Source: Blasia pusilla (lineage: Eukaryota > Marchantiophyta > Marchantiopsida > Blasiales). From it: 64,000 nt of DNA. The position numbers and the translations under genes were made by a program. The stretch is taken from positions 28,458,001 to 28,522,000 of the forward strand of contig CM114275.1 of assembly GCA_050084515.1 (NCBI GenBank), written 5' to 3'. The notes beneath the pieces are model-generated. The model had not been told where the DNA came from. It worked only from the letters and a program-made list of their open reading frames with translations, and made no database searches. Position 1 is the first letter of the stretch; each line of letters starts with the position of its first letter. Below, piece after piece: positions 22,794 to 33,572 of the stretch.

Positions 22794-24790
22794 CCGAATC
22801 TGATTTGTCGCGGATCGGAGTGCGTACTCGTTTTTTATGATCCACGATTGTGTCGTCCTCCATTTTAGCGACCTCTTGACGCACTGGAGGTTGAAGAGCT
22901 CGTCCTTGCTCCCTCCAGTCAACACCAAGAAGCAGCCCCTATCACTCAGATAGGCGTCTGCAAAGGAGAACAAAAGTGCAATCTGGTCATAAGTGAGCGG
23001 CACATTCCACTCAGGTACCTCGTCCGACGGATTCTCGCCCCAAAGTCGCAACCCCGAGGGCAGATCGGCCATCAAGAGATCCACCGCAACCTCTTCCACC
23101 ACTCCATTCACCGTCCAGGCAGCGTGCCCGTTTTGTTGGAGCTTCCGTCCCAGCGTTGTCAATTTTTTGATGGCTGGTGTCGACGCTTGAGAACTGAAGC
23201 TCTTCAGCTCATCCAGTAAAGGAGTGAACTGAAGGAGGACGCTTGTCCGGGTCGTTGTCTTCCCAAGGACGATGGGCTGTATTCTCCTTGGGACAACCAG
23301 GGCACCTCTCGCTTCCGCTTCTCCCTAGCCTGGGGACGGCTTGTCGGGGTTTCTATGACCTCGGATTCTCGTGGCGTTTTTTTCGCCGAGGACCTGGTCC
23401 GACCCTCTCTCCCCGCTCGTCCGGACGATTCCGCCTCTAGCCTTGAATCTTCATGCTCTCTTTGGGAAGACTCGGCCTCTGAATTTTTCCCTCCCCTCGC
23501 CTTGCCTTTGAGACCCACTGTGGATTTGTCTTTGGCTGTCCGGACCTTGGAAGCCAACTCAAGTGTCTCGTGGGCCTGCTCTTCTGCATCTCCTCCGAAG
23601 AAGTCTTCAGGCTGGACGAAATTGGGGATGTCGTCTTGTCCTGAGGCCACTGCATCATGAAGCACTCGTAAGTCCTTATCAGTGATGTCTTCAGGGTCGT
23701 TGAAGTCGAGCCAAATGGGGCAATTCTCCACCTCCCAATCGGACATGTGCTGCCCCATCTCCACGTCGTACATGGAGAATGTCTCTGCATCCGGCGGCAA
23801 AGCCCACAACTTCAAGGCTACCAGTAATTTTCCCCCCGTACCTGCATTCTTACACTGGACGAGGTACCTGAAGACCATCCGTTGGGCAACTTTTAATCAA
23901 ACAGAATCGGCCGTCTGCTCCTATAGATCTCGCTTCTTCTTCGCTTGATCCCGTTTGTTCCCCTCTACTTCTTCGTCAAGCTCTTCCTGAGGGAGAACGC
24001 AAACCTTGAACATGGTCTTGAATCCTGGGTTTTTTGTTGGCTTGTCCGGATGTCGTCGAGCCAAACCTCGTAATCTCAGAACTTTCAAGGTTTGCTTCGG
24101 CGAATGGGCTCCAATCTTCGAGCTCCGCTGCGGATCGCCCAAAGACGGACTTCCGATTACCCGCAACGCGCCCCGGAACAACCATTCGCGTAGCCAATGC
24201 GAGATCATGGATCAAACACACCGGAGGATGGTGTGCCGCCCTCTCTTCCGGGCCTCTCGAGCCTCGAGATCTGATTTTCATCATCGTATCCTCCCGAACT
24301 CGCTTATCCACGATAACGCAAACCGATGCACGCGATCCGCGACACTTTCTCCCCAATCCGACCATGCGGATCTTCATCCCTCTTCGGGCGCTTGATAATC
24401 ACCTTCAGCTCCTTGTAGAACTCCGGACCAAGTTCGGGGTTGAGAATGCTCATGTATCGCTGCATCTTGCTCGCCGTGTATTTTGTTGCAGCAGATACTG
24501 CAACTTGGATGAATTTGGCGCGCTCAGACGCAGATACCTCCTCCCTCCACTCCGGCTCGGTCGGCGCTTTTTCTTGGCCTGAATCTTCGACCAACAAAGG
24601 ATGGTTACGGCAGCATCTTGAGAAATAAACTTGTTTGACCAAGTTTTCTTCTTATCTGAGCACCCTTTGCTAGCATCTCGATTGACAAGGGCATCGCCCA
24701 AGAACCCCTGTACTCTCCCGGGTGCGTCGTGAAGCACCTTCCTCACCCGATCGCGATCCCCGATCCTTTGGTGGGTGACATTCCCCTCGA

Positions 24791-25314
24791 TACAATCCGC
24801 ACATCCAAACTCAACCCGTCAGGAAATTAAATGGGTTCACGCAACCCGCCGACTCGACGGTCGTCCGACTCAAGGTCGGATTCTAGCAACTAGCTAAATG
24901 ATGCAACCCGTCGAGTCGGACGGATTGCATTCAGATTTGCTAATGCGTAAGCAAAGCGCCGAGTCGGCGGGTTGCTCGACAAGCCGCTTGTCAGGATGTT
25001 TTTTGAAGAATGCAACTCGTCGGAGTCCGACGAGTTGCATTCTTCAAAAAACATTCTAACAAGGCGGCCTGTCGAGCAACCCTTCGGACTCCAACGGTTT
25101 GCTTTGGGCCAAAAACTAGTTAAATCTATGGTCAATCAAACAACTCGTCGGAGTCTGACGAGTTGCATTCTTAAAAAAACATCCGAAAAAGCGTGCAGTC
25201 GAGCAACCCGTCGGAGTCCGACGAGTTGCTTTTGGCAAAAACAAACCTAACCCATTCATCAATCGAGCAACTCGTCGGAGTCCGACGAGTTGCGTAAGTG
25301 TTAAAGATACTCAC
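24791..25314 (-). repeat. E3 gene B intron 2 with palindromes
   Basis: At least six palindromes. The arms GCAACTCGTCGGA and TCCGACGAGTTGC are perfectly matched at 25,012-25,038, about 25,203-25,229 and about 25,267-25,293. The region 24,960-25,090 is itself a large inverted duplication (separate entry). Confidence 0.75.
24996..25054. repeat. 59-nt perfect palindrome (29-bp arms, 1-nt centre)
   Basis: Centred on 25,025. The inner part is the family palindrome. The outer part adds ATGTTTTTTGAAGAAT and its complement. Imperfect symmetry continues outward to about 24,960 and 25,090 (TTGCTCGACAAG on one side, CTGTCGAGCAACC on the other). In the matching introns of E1 and E2 the flanks are not symmetric. 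Confidence 0.9.
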
Positions 25315-26031
25315 GTGTTCATGGCATGCATTGCCATCTCCACCATCGCCATGTGATGAGGGAATGGGTGAAGGACCACTGCCTTCACGCAAAAATGTGC
25401 CTCCAATGAGTAGAGCCGCTCCTCCGCAAACTTGGTCCACGCCATGAACCTGTGATTTCCATCCCAGATGAATAAATGCAGATTCCTCATCCAGCTGAAT
25501 TCCGTGCCCTCAACTTGCCTTCTGAAATCCTGATCTCGCATCCTCCAGAATGTGTCAAGCTTTTCCAAGTCCTCCTCGATAACCAGAGCTTGGGTTCCAT
25601 GCTCGTAGTAAGGCTAAACATAGAAGGGAGGAAAGCTGTCGACGTAGGATGCTATCACCGCCGATTGTTTAAGCTTCGCGATGTCCTCGTCGGACTGAAT
25701 TTCGCGGACGTATTCCATTGTCCGCAATCGGCAGAGTGGAGTCCTCGGGCCGTTGTGGCCCTCCATGAGTGCCATCTGCTTTACCACCGTCGAAGCGGGA
25801 CAAGATGAATAAGCTACACTGAATTCCCAATGAATTGCAATTCACATAATTCAAAAAACCCAGATCCTCTCTTACTCGCTCGAAAATGGGGTCGGTTTCT
25901 TGACCAGCTAACTTTTCTGAGACAGAAGCTGGCAAATCGACTGGGAACTCATCGATCCGATAGAGGTCGATGTCCTCCGCCGGGCTTGGAGTCGAGAATG
26001 ACCGCTCTCCGGCTTCTTCGGCCATGTCCAC

Positions 26032-28883
26032 AGAAACTCTCCGAGTTCAAAGCCCGGAGTGATCAAGCTCACAACGACATCACAAATTTGTAAACAATTG
26101 CTTGGAATCCCTGGACAGGACGAGATCACGGCGGTTGAGGAGAAACAACTCTGGGAAAATCTCGCATTTCTCGCTGATCCTGAATGCTTCCGGAATTTGC
26201 TGCGTCAGATACGAGTTCTGGATGGAAAGACGGCCGAAATGGATGCCATCGCCAGAATCAAGGCCAACTCCAGATTTCCATTCATTCAGAGATGGCAGTT
26301 CATGGGCCAAGGAGGCGAGGGATCCAGGGCCTATGTCTTCAAAATGTCAACCACAGGTCCGTCGAGTGGCCTCGATCTTATAGATCGAATGAGGGAAGGG
26401 GAAGATCTTTATGGGAGCTGGGTAAGCTTTGATATTTGCTACACAGTGCTAAACGGATGGTTGACCATGGGTGCTCACGTTTATGACCATGTGGAGAAGG
26501 GACTCAAAACTATATTTGTCTGTGAAGTAAAGGCGTAAGACGTTGGCGGTTTGAAGATGTCTTTGGTTACTCTTCATGGAGGTGGTGAAGGAAAACAAAA
26601 GGCCACCTCCGGAAATTTATGGGTTCATGGCGGACAATGCACAACCTGGGTGGATTGCTATCCGAAGTGTTACGAGGTGGAGAGGTTCAACCGGAGAGGA
26701 AAGGTCGGATGCTTTCCATTGGCAAATGATCTGTGACCAGTACACCAAATCTTGCATCAAGGAGAATAAGAGGACAGAGCATGTCACTCTACCCAACGCT
26801 GCAGAAGGAGAAAAAAACCTTGAAGCACGCCATGGAATGCCACGAAGAACTTCATGGGTGGTGGAGGAAGCATATACGATTGAGGGAAGTACAAAAGAGT
26901 TGTGCTCTTGGTTGAGTTGGTGGATGCGTATGAGACAATGGGGAAACTTCATGCGGCGCAGGTGAGTTCACTATTTTGTCTTGTCAAGCTCACGTTGAGA
27001 ATTGTTTGTAAAGTTGTAGCTCGGGATGAGAAGCGTGGGAATGATATGGATTTCAAACCCAAGAAACCAAGCAAGTCGTCGGATCACGAGTTGCCCGAGT
27101 GTGCAACCCGTCGAAAACCGACGGGTTGCATCCAGATGTTTGGTGCAACCCGAGTGTGCAACCCGTTGGGACCCGGCGGGTCGCAGTCGTTCATGGGATG
27201 CCTCGGCCTTGTAACTGTCGGGTTCCGGCGGGTTGCGATGAGGTGGGTTTAAGGTTACAACATGTCGGGACCCGACGGGTCGCAGAAGTCGTTCATGGGA
27301 TGCCTCGGGCCGCAACCCGCCTGGTTCCGGCAGTCGCTTATTTCTTTGACTCTGAGTTATTTTCGTTCCCTTCTAACATTGCCGTCGTTGCAGGGATTGA
27401 ACGTTCATGAAAATGCCCTCTTCCCCAACACAAGTGGAGCAGAAAGTGTTCATTCCTCTTGGAGGTCGTCACAAGCATGCTAACGAATTTCACTTGTGGA
27501 GGCATGCCAACAAGACCAGGCAAGAGCAATGCTACAGTCTGCAACATCCCATATCTTTCTCATAAAAGGCATAACAAAAGGAAAATGGCCGTCGATCTAC
27601 GAGCTCTATGTCGTATTTGTGATATCAGTGATGAAAAATTGTATGTCGAAGCCTTCAACCGGTGCGTAGCTGGAACTTCACTCGAGAAAGACGTACACAT
27701 AGGTGGGGATATTCGTGGGTGGGTTTCAAGACGTCCCATCTGAGATGGTGGTAGAGCGTCGAACGAGACTCGTGGAGACCGGAGATAAGTATCTTGACTT
27801 GAGCGGTGAAGAGGCGACATCGAGAACGAATCCGGTGATTGATTTGGATGAGGAAATTTCACCGCCAGGTATTCGGGGACCCGGACCCGTCCCAAATCCG
27901 TGATGGAGTTACTTCTCCAAAATCAGTGAATGTTTTATTTCAAAAGCCCTCCGTTCTTTGGAGGTTCGCAACATCCATCCCGGGGTGGTTCAACAATATG
28001 GGATTCGAGTAATGGAGGTGGATTGCAACCTAAAACGGTGGCATATATCTTGGAGCAACCGGGCGTGGACCCACTGCGCAGAGGGGATCGATGGCATTAG
28101 GAGAGCATGCGGCACTTTCCTAAATAAGAACTGCACAAGGATGGGCGACCTTTGCACAGGTTTTGGGGACTCAAAACCTTTGATCGTCTCACGAGGACCG
28201 GGGATCAATTGAAGTACTTCTTCTGCCCAAATGAATCTTGCGCTTTCCAGAAGTCTTATCCGGCTGCCATTGGAGCTCTTGGGAATACCCCCACGATTTG
28301 GCCCATCGCCGCAGGCACGAACTGCACTCAAGACGAAGTGGACAATCTTACAAGTGCCGGTTTCAGACTCGAGGCGGGGAAGTTCGAGCATGTTCAGCAT
28401 TCTGAGAGACCTTCGCATTTAAGTATTCAACCCAAGATTGATGTCAACATGTACCCGAAGAAGGTGGATGATCTCAATCCATTATTTATGTTTGAGTCTA
28501 GAAATGGGGTGAAGAGAAACAAAATGTGCAGGCCAACGGTGAGAGAGCAAAGCGAATTGTACAAATGACTCAGGAGGCAAAAATGGAGATCATCGCCACG
28601 AAAGATGTCTTGAGTGGCAATGGAATAGGAAGGATGTATTGGGTCAAGAACAACACTTTGTAAATTCAAGTGTCACAAGGGTGTATGTGGTGCACATCAT
28701 GTTGCTTTCGCACATGTTCATGTGATGACTTTGTCCAAAGAGAGACAAGTGGCAAAAGGTATTTCCCTTGTAAGCACATGTACTATGTGTTGGTAGTTTT
28801 AAGAGAGTCGGAGGTAGGAGTAGGAATCCACCAACCAATTGTCCCTCAAAGAAGTGCGAAGTATTTTAAACAAACCACTTTGA
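26032..28883 (+). pseudogene. E3 gene A, N-terminus deleted: DDE transposase with SWIM finger
   Basis: The frame opens at the deletion joint with RNSP-like codons and runs through GQGGEGSRAYVFKMS, SWVSFDICYTVLNGWL and FMADNAQPGWIAI, the putative DDE core. Exon 1 ends at 26,961. The intron is 26,962-27,393 and exon 2 is 27,394-28,883. Exon 2 keeps a complete SWIM pattern (CSCDDF, 15 residues between the second and third Cys, then PCKH) near 28,705-28,770. The N-terminal zinc cluster is gone. Defects: TAA near 26,537, frameshifts near 26,565 and 26,660, a stop near 27,481, and further shifts in exon 2. Confidence 0.75.
26962..27393 (+). repeat. E3 gene A intron with palindromes
   Basis: GTGAGT donor and TTGCAG acceptor. 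Palindromes lie near 27,101-27,128 and 27,158-27,184, with degenerate versions to 27,335. It also carries the repeated words TCATGGGATGCCTCGG at 27,192 and 27,293. Confidence 0.65.
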
Positions 28884-29303
28884 GGATGCAAAATGAGGTT
28901 TTAGATTGTACTTTTATTTTTCCTCAACCTTCACTTTGAGCTTGAACTCTATTCAGCCCGGGGCAAATGATAGATTTTTTCCATACCTTGGATGGAAAAA
29001 GTGATTGGTTCCACACTTATGATTCCACTGATTTTTCAGTTTTCTAAATTTTGTGCAATTTGCAACTCGTCGGACTCACAGGGGTTGCCAAAATATGGAA
29101 GAGGAAAAAAAATTGTGGGATTGTTTAATAAATGAACAAAAAAGTGCAAAAAAATTCACACAAAAAGTTTCCTCTCTTCAACCCAACGGAAACTCTCTTC
29201 AAAAAAAAGTATCTATTTCGGTTGAAGGTAGTTTCCTCTCTCCTCTCTCCTCTCTTCTCTCTCCTCTCTTCCTCTCTTCCTCTCCTCTTACCGCACCTCG
29301 AAC
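28884..29303 (+). other. E3 gene-A-side 3' flank and terminus
   Basis: Same organisation as 12,696-13,092 and 36,738-37,176: an AT-rich flank, one palindrome remnant (29,061-29,088), then the pyrimidine-rich terminal block ending CTTACCGCACCTCG. Confidence 0.75.
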
Positions 29304-29312
29304 GGAGGGAAG
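29304..29312 (+). repeat. Right target-site duplication of E3
   Basis: AACGGAGGG, the partner of AGCGGAGGG at 19,926-19,934. It continues into EX gene B exon 2 (AAGCTATCAACG). Confidence 0.85.
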
Positions 29313-30191
29313 CTATCAACGTAGGATGCAGTCGCTGCTGACTATTTGAGCTTTGCAATGTCCTCCTCCGACTGAATTTCGCGGACGTACTCCATTGTCC
29401 GCAATCGACAGAGTGGAATTCTCGGGGCGTTCTGGCCCTCCATCAGTGCCATCTGCTGAACAACTTGCCATAATGCGGACCAAGTCAATAACATGCAGTG
29501 TTTTGCCAATGAATTGCATAATGAGCCTTCACATAACTCAAATTTTTCTTCCCCGTTCAAAGATTGGGTCGGTGTCTAGGCCCGCCAACTGCTCTGGGAT
29601 AGCAGTTGGCAAGTCCACGGGAAACTCATCGATCCCATAAAGGTCGATTTCTTCCACACGGCTCAAGGACGACAAGAACTCTCCTCCTGCTTCTTCAAAG
29701 ATGTCCACCATCTCCACACTTGCTGTCCTCATGACCTCATTGTCCGTCACTTGAACTTCGGCCGTTTCCTGAGCCGATTTTAGATTCATGATGTCCCCAG
29801 ACCTCATCAGAGACATTTCTTGCATCTCATGACTCTCTGTTGGACGGACTAGGCTTTCTTCAATGGCAATTGCTTTTTCTCTTTGAGCTTTTTCCAATTC
29901 TGCTCTCCTCAAAGAGGCGTCAAGAGGCTTCTTCTCACGTTTCTCGTTCGTGACTCTTTTCTTCAAGGCCTTCGATGCCTCAACCTCGGCGTTTTGCTTA
30001 GCGAGCTCCTCTGGAACACGTTTTGCTAGAACCTCCTGCCTGTGCATATCTGCTTCCCTTTCCCGCTCCTCTATTTCTTTTTGCCTTATCTCATTCGCCG
30101 AACAAGGACCTGGATATGGTGACGCATGAGTCCTTATGGACTTGGGAGTGATGCTCCCTACCTTGGTTGCTTGTGTTTTCTTTCTCGTCAT
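29304..30191 (-). pseudogene. EX gene B, 5' part: coiled coil and start of ParB-like domain
   Basis: It starts at the ATG at 30,191 (MTRKKTQATKVGS) and exon 1 runs to about 29,560. Long runs of Glu, Lys, Arg and Ala (KEIEEREREADMHRQ, RAELEKAQREKAIAIEES) predict a coiled coil, followed by an acidic stretch and YGIDEFPVDLP. This is the only copy whose exon 1 is open from ATG to the intron. The donor reads GGAAG where other copies have GTAAG. Exon 2 begins near 29,455 and is cut at 29,304 by E3, with its remainder at 19,617-19,934. A stop follows DIAKLK near 29,345. Confidence 0.75.
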
Positions 30192-30507
30192 GGTGCACGT
30201 TGGGTCAGTTCTTCTTCCTTGACTGTCTAATATGCTCCTGTGCATGATAGATCCCTCGAAGCATTTCGTGATGAAGCCCCGTGACCCTAAACCGGACTCT
30301 CTTAGCATTTCGTGATGAAGCGCCGTGACCCTCTAGCGGATGGGCTTGCCGAAATCCAAACCTAGAAGCGTCGGTTGCTGGATCGTCGTAACCTTTCAGC
30401 AAAGTGGTGATGTTACCGAGTTTGGCAGCGGAAAGGTAACGTCAGCTGCTGCGAGGAAGAGCACATGAAATCGCGAAATGAAAAACGGAAATGATCAAAA
30501 CCTTAGC

Positions 30508-30515
30508 CTTTTATA
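30508..30515 (-). promoter_or_regulatory. TATA-like box of EX gene B
   Basis: TATAAAAG on the minus strand after CTCGAAAAG, at the same place as TATAAATA in E1 and E2. It lies about 317 bp upstream of the start codon. Confidence 0.55.
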
Positions 30516-30589
30516 CTTTTCGAGCCGTTGAGCTGACCGTTGGGTTGTTGAGCTGACCGTTGGGTCGTACCGATGGCAACGTGTAGGCC

Positions 30590-31080
30590 GTTATGGATCT
30601 TTGCACGTGGGAACTCCGGCAATCCGTCGGTCTCCGACGGGTTGCACGCTTCTCTCATCTTGGGGATGCAGGGCAAGTTACTGAGGCAACATGTCCAAGA
30701 CCGACGGGTTGTATAGATCCCTCGTCCTTGGGTAACAAGGCGAGGTACCCAAGAAACCCATCGGAGACCGACGGGTTGCACGTTTCCCTGGTCTTGGGGT
30801 AACACCGCAAGGTATTCGTGCAACCCGTTGGAGATCGACGGGTTGCACGCTTCCCCCGTCTTGGGGTAACAAGGCGAGGTACCCGTGCAACCTGTCGGAG
30901 ATTGACGGGTTGCACGCTTCCCCCATCTTGGAGTAACAAGGCGAGGTACCCGTGCAAGACCGATGGGTTGCACGCTTCCCTCATATTGGGGTAAAAGGTG
31001 AGGTACCCGGGCAACCCCTCGGAGACCGATGCGTTGCACGCTTTCCTCGTCCGCGGGTAACAATGCGACAAAGCATAGTC
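30590..31080. repeat. Palindrome array in EX promoter region, about 67-bp period
   Basis: About seven units. CGTGCAA starts fall at 30,817, 30,884 and 30,951, so the period is 67 bp. Each unit has a palindrome followed by a CTTCCCCCGTCTTGGGGTAA-type spacer, which is itself a small inverted repeat, and GGCGAGGTACC. The 67-bp period matches the E1 array although most spacer bases differ. Confidence 0.8.
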
Positions 31081-31566
31081 CCAAGGCAAGCGGTTCCCCT
31101 CCGATGGGTTACAAGCTCTACCCTGGGTAGGACACTTCCCACCATTCGGCAAATGTGCACTTTTGGTTTGCACGGTTCATTGGACAAGAGAAATCAACGT
31201 GAGATCCAAAAGGGAAAGCGAGGTTAGGTGCTTTTCGAACCCGTCATAGTCCCCAACGGGTTGCCGTAGCAAATCCATGCAATGTCTCGTATCTCGATGT
31301 TAGCAAATCCCGACTCCAATCACACAGGTCAAACAGGCAGGGGATACCAACCCAACGGACTCCGACGGGTTGCAAGTTGCACTCGGACTCTTAGAGAAGA
31401 TGGAACTCCGTGGCTTTGCAACCCACGTGTTTGAGTCCCAAAATTTGCAACCCGTCGGACTCCGACAGGTTACAACAAGATTGAATCCATTCCGTTAGTC
31501 AATCTCACCTACCAAACAGCATCTTGTCAGTCGAATTCTGTCAAGAGAATAATGGTCACTATTCAC

Positions 31567-31574
31567 TATAAATT
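31567..31574 (+). promoter_or_regulatory. TATA-like box of EX gene A
   Basis: TATAAATT, 57 bp upstream of the gene A start codon at 31,631. Conserved in E1 and E2. Confidence 0.6.
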
Positions 31575-33572
31575 AAACATTCTCATTCTCATTCTTATTC
31601 TCATTCTCCACCCGGTGGAATCATTTGGGAATGGATAATTATGTGAAACTCATTTGTGGCAGTCATCTAGCGGCCCTTCCTCAATCAGAAATAGTTCGAC
31701 CACAAGCTCGTGAATCTTACATAACAATGGATGAAAATTTCCTTTCAGTGCGATTTCTTCTCCAAATTGGAACAATCTTTGTTTCCAAGGATGTTAGGGT
31801 GGACGGTACGGAGGACGTTGTAGGTGAGACAGTCCAGCCAGTGATAACAGACGGTAAAGTATGGAATCTCCTACCTCTAGAAAATAGTCAATATAGAGTT
31901 TATGGCTTGCCTCCGAATTCCTCGGTTTCCCAAGTAGACGGTCCGGAATTTCCTAGTGCACCCAGCTCTACGTTTGCTACTCCAAGCTCAGTAGATCTGG
32001 CATCAACTCCAACTTCATAGGTTCTTAACAATGTTGTACTTCCTGAAGACATTCCGTATGTCGTCAACCTCAGTGGAATTTTCGAACACCAACCGGGTCC
32101 TTTGTCTGCCTACTCGTTCCTCTTGCGAGTAACCGGCAATAGTTTGTTGTCGTCTCTGCCTTTTAAAATGTTCAAGCACATTCTTGTCGACGAGTTGCCG
32201 CCCATGTACGATGGTAATTGCATTTTTGAGTTGCCTCCACTTGCTGGTCCTGCTCAAAAGAAAGATGGAGGACGCTTGAAGGGTATGGACAGAAAGTCTG
32301 ATTGTTATCAATGGTGCAGGCTTCAACGGACTAGTGCTTCAATTCTAGATGGTCCTTGGATTGTTTCTCGCCGCCAATGCAGTGGAGCCCTGGAGTCTAG
32401 AAGTCCAGCATGTCCGTATCTGGAGCGCAATGGGCGAATCAATACGTCACAATTCCCCCCTAAGAATGCAAAAAATCCATATGAGGTCGGTGCGACCATA
32501 TCGTAGGGAGGCCATCGATGTCCTCATTGTCAGGCATCCTCTTTCTGCATTGGAGCGTGTCATGAATACATTTTTTTCATTGTGCACGACTTGAGTTCTA
32601 CGTCCGAGTACATAAGGTTGGCAGTTCATGTTGGCTCCCACATTCATCCTATTACCAGTGCAATTCAGAGACACATCAAGGAGGATGCGGCAAAGAAAGT
32701 GGACGAGGTATCTAGAAACTCTCCGAGATCAAAGCCAGGAGTAATCAAGTTAACAACAACATCACAAATTTGTGAACAATTGCTTGGAATCTCGGGCAGG
32801 GCGAGATCACGGCTGCTGAGGAGAAACAACTTTGGGAAAATCTCACATTTCTCTCTGAACGTGAATGCTTCCGAAATTTTATGCGTCAAATACGGGTACT
32901 GGATGGAAAGACGGCCGAAATGGATGCCATTTCCAAAATCAAGGCCAACTCCAGATTTCCATTTATTCAGAGATGGAAATTCATGGGCCAGGGAGGTGAA
33001 GGATCCAAGGCTTATGTCTTCAAAATGTCAACGACAGGGCCGTCGAGTGGCCTCGATCTTATAGATCGAATGAGGGAAGCGGAAGATCTTTACGATAGCT
33101 AGGTAAGCTTTGATATTTGCTACAGAGTGCTGAATGGATGGTTGACCAAGGGTGCTCACGTTTATGACCATGTGGAGAAGGAACTCAAAACTATATTTGT
33201 TTGTGAGGTAAAAGCAGAAGACGTTGGCAGTTTGAAGATGTGTTGGTTACTCCTATTGGAGGTGGTGAAGGAAAACAAAAGGCCACCTCCGGAAATTTAT
33301 GGATGCATGGCGGACAATGCACAACCTGGGTGGATTGCTATGAAGGAAGTGTTCTGGAGTGGACAGGTTCAACTAGAGAGGGAAAGGTCAGATGCTTTCC
33401 ATTGGCAACAATCTCTGACCCAGTACACCAAATCTTGCATCAAGGAGAATAAGAGGACCAAGCATGTCACTCTACTCCAGCGCTGCAAGGACAACAAAAC
33501 CTTCAAACATGCCATGGAATGCCAAGAAGAACTTCATGGATGGTGGAGGAAGCATGCAATTTAGGGGAAGTG

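Larger units (their letters stand above)
20947..26031 (-). pseudogene. E3 gene B, N-terminus deleted: ParB-like and methyltransferase-like protein
   Basis: Exon order on the minus strand: remaining exon 1 (26,031-25,876, beginning MAEEAGERS), exon 2 (25,778-25,315), exon 3 (about 24,790-22,794), exon 4 (22,250-21,749) and exon 5 (about 21,220-20,947). Exon 2 gives HLFIWDGNHRFMAWTKF, the ParB-like signature. Exon 3 gives VDLLMADLPSGLRLWGE and DRGCFLVLTGGSKDELF. Exon 4 gives EKSPALMEMLIELC and then, after a shift, DLVGLSRASIKGAWQSGRN, and ends ELSDDDE. This is the clearest copy for the methyltransferase-like part, because motif IV and motif I are both present. It has many one-base deletions in exon 3, a stop in exon 2 near 25,613, and a changed acceptor before exon 4. 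Confidence 0.75.
19935..29303. mobile_element. Element E3: 9,369-bp deletion derivative inserted in EX gene B
   Basis: The left end reads GGGGTTGGTATTCTGATAGG. The complement of the right end reads CGAGGTGCGGTAAGAGG. Both then run into a shared purine-rich segment (GAGAGGAAGAGAGG), so the terminal inverted repeats are short and imperfect. Nine-bp direct repeats flank it. Inside, gene B (minus) and gene A (plus) are fused head to head by a deletion at about 26,031, which removed the promoter region and both N-termini. The EX gene B exon 2 reads continuously if E3 and one repeat are removed. Confidence 0.85.
30192..31630. promoter_or_regulatory. EX two-way promoter region
   Basis: This 1,439-bp spacer lies between the divergent starts of EX gene B (30,191, minus) and gene A (31,631, plus). 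It contains a TATA-like box for each gene and a palindrome array. The gene A side has the CATTCTCATTCTCATTC hexamer run (about 31,580-31,605), the complement of the run in E1 and E2. Confidence 0.7.

Noticed and set aside
20947-26031. A restriction-modification system
   Set aside because: There is no nuclease partner, the setting is a spliced eukaryotic transposon gene, and the catalytic motifs are degenerate.
29125-29358. Arg/Glu-rich frames at element ends (also 36,980-37,183)
   Set aside because: Produced by the purine-rich terminal inverted repeats.
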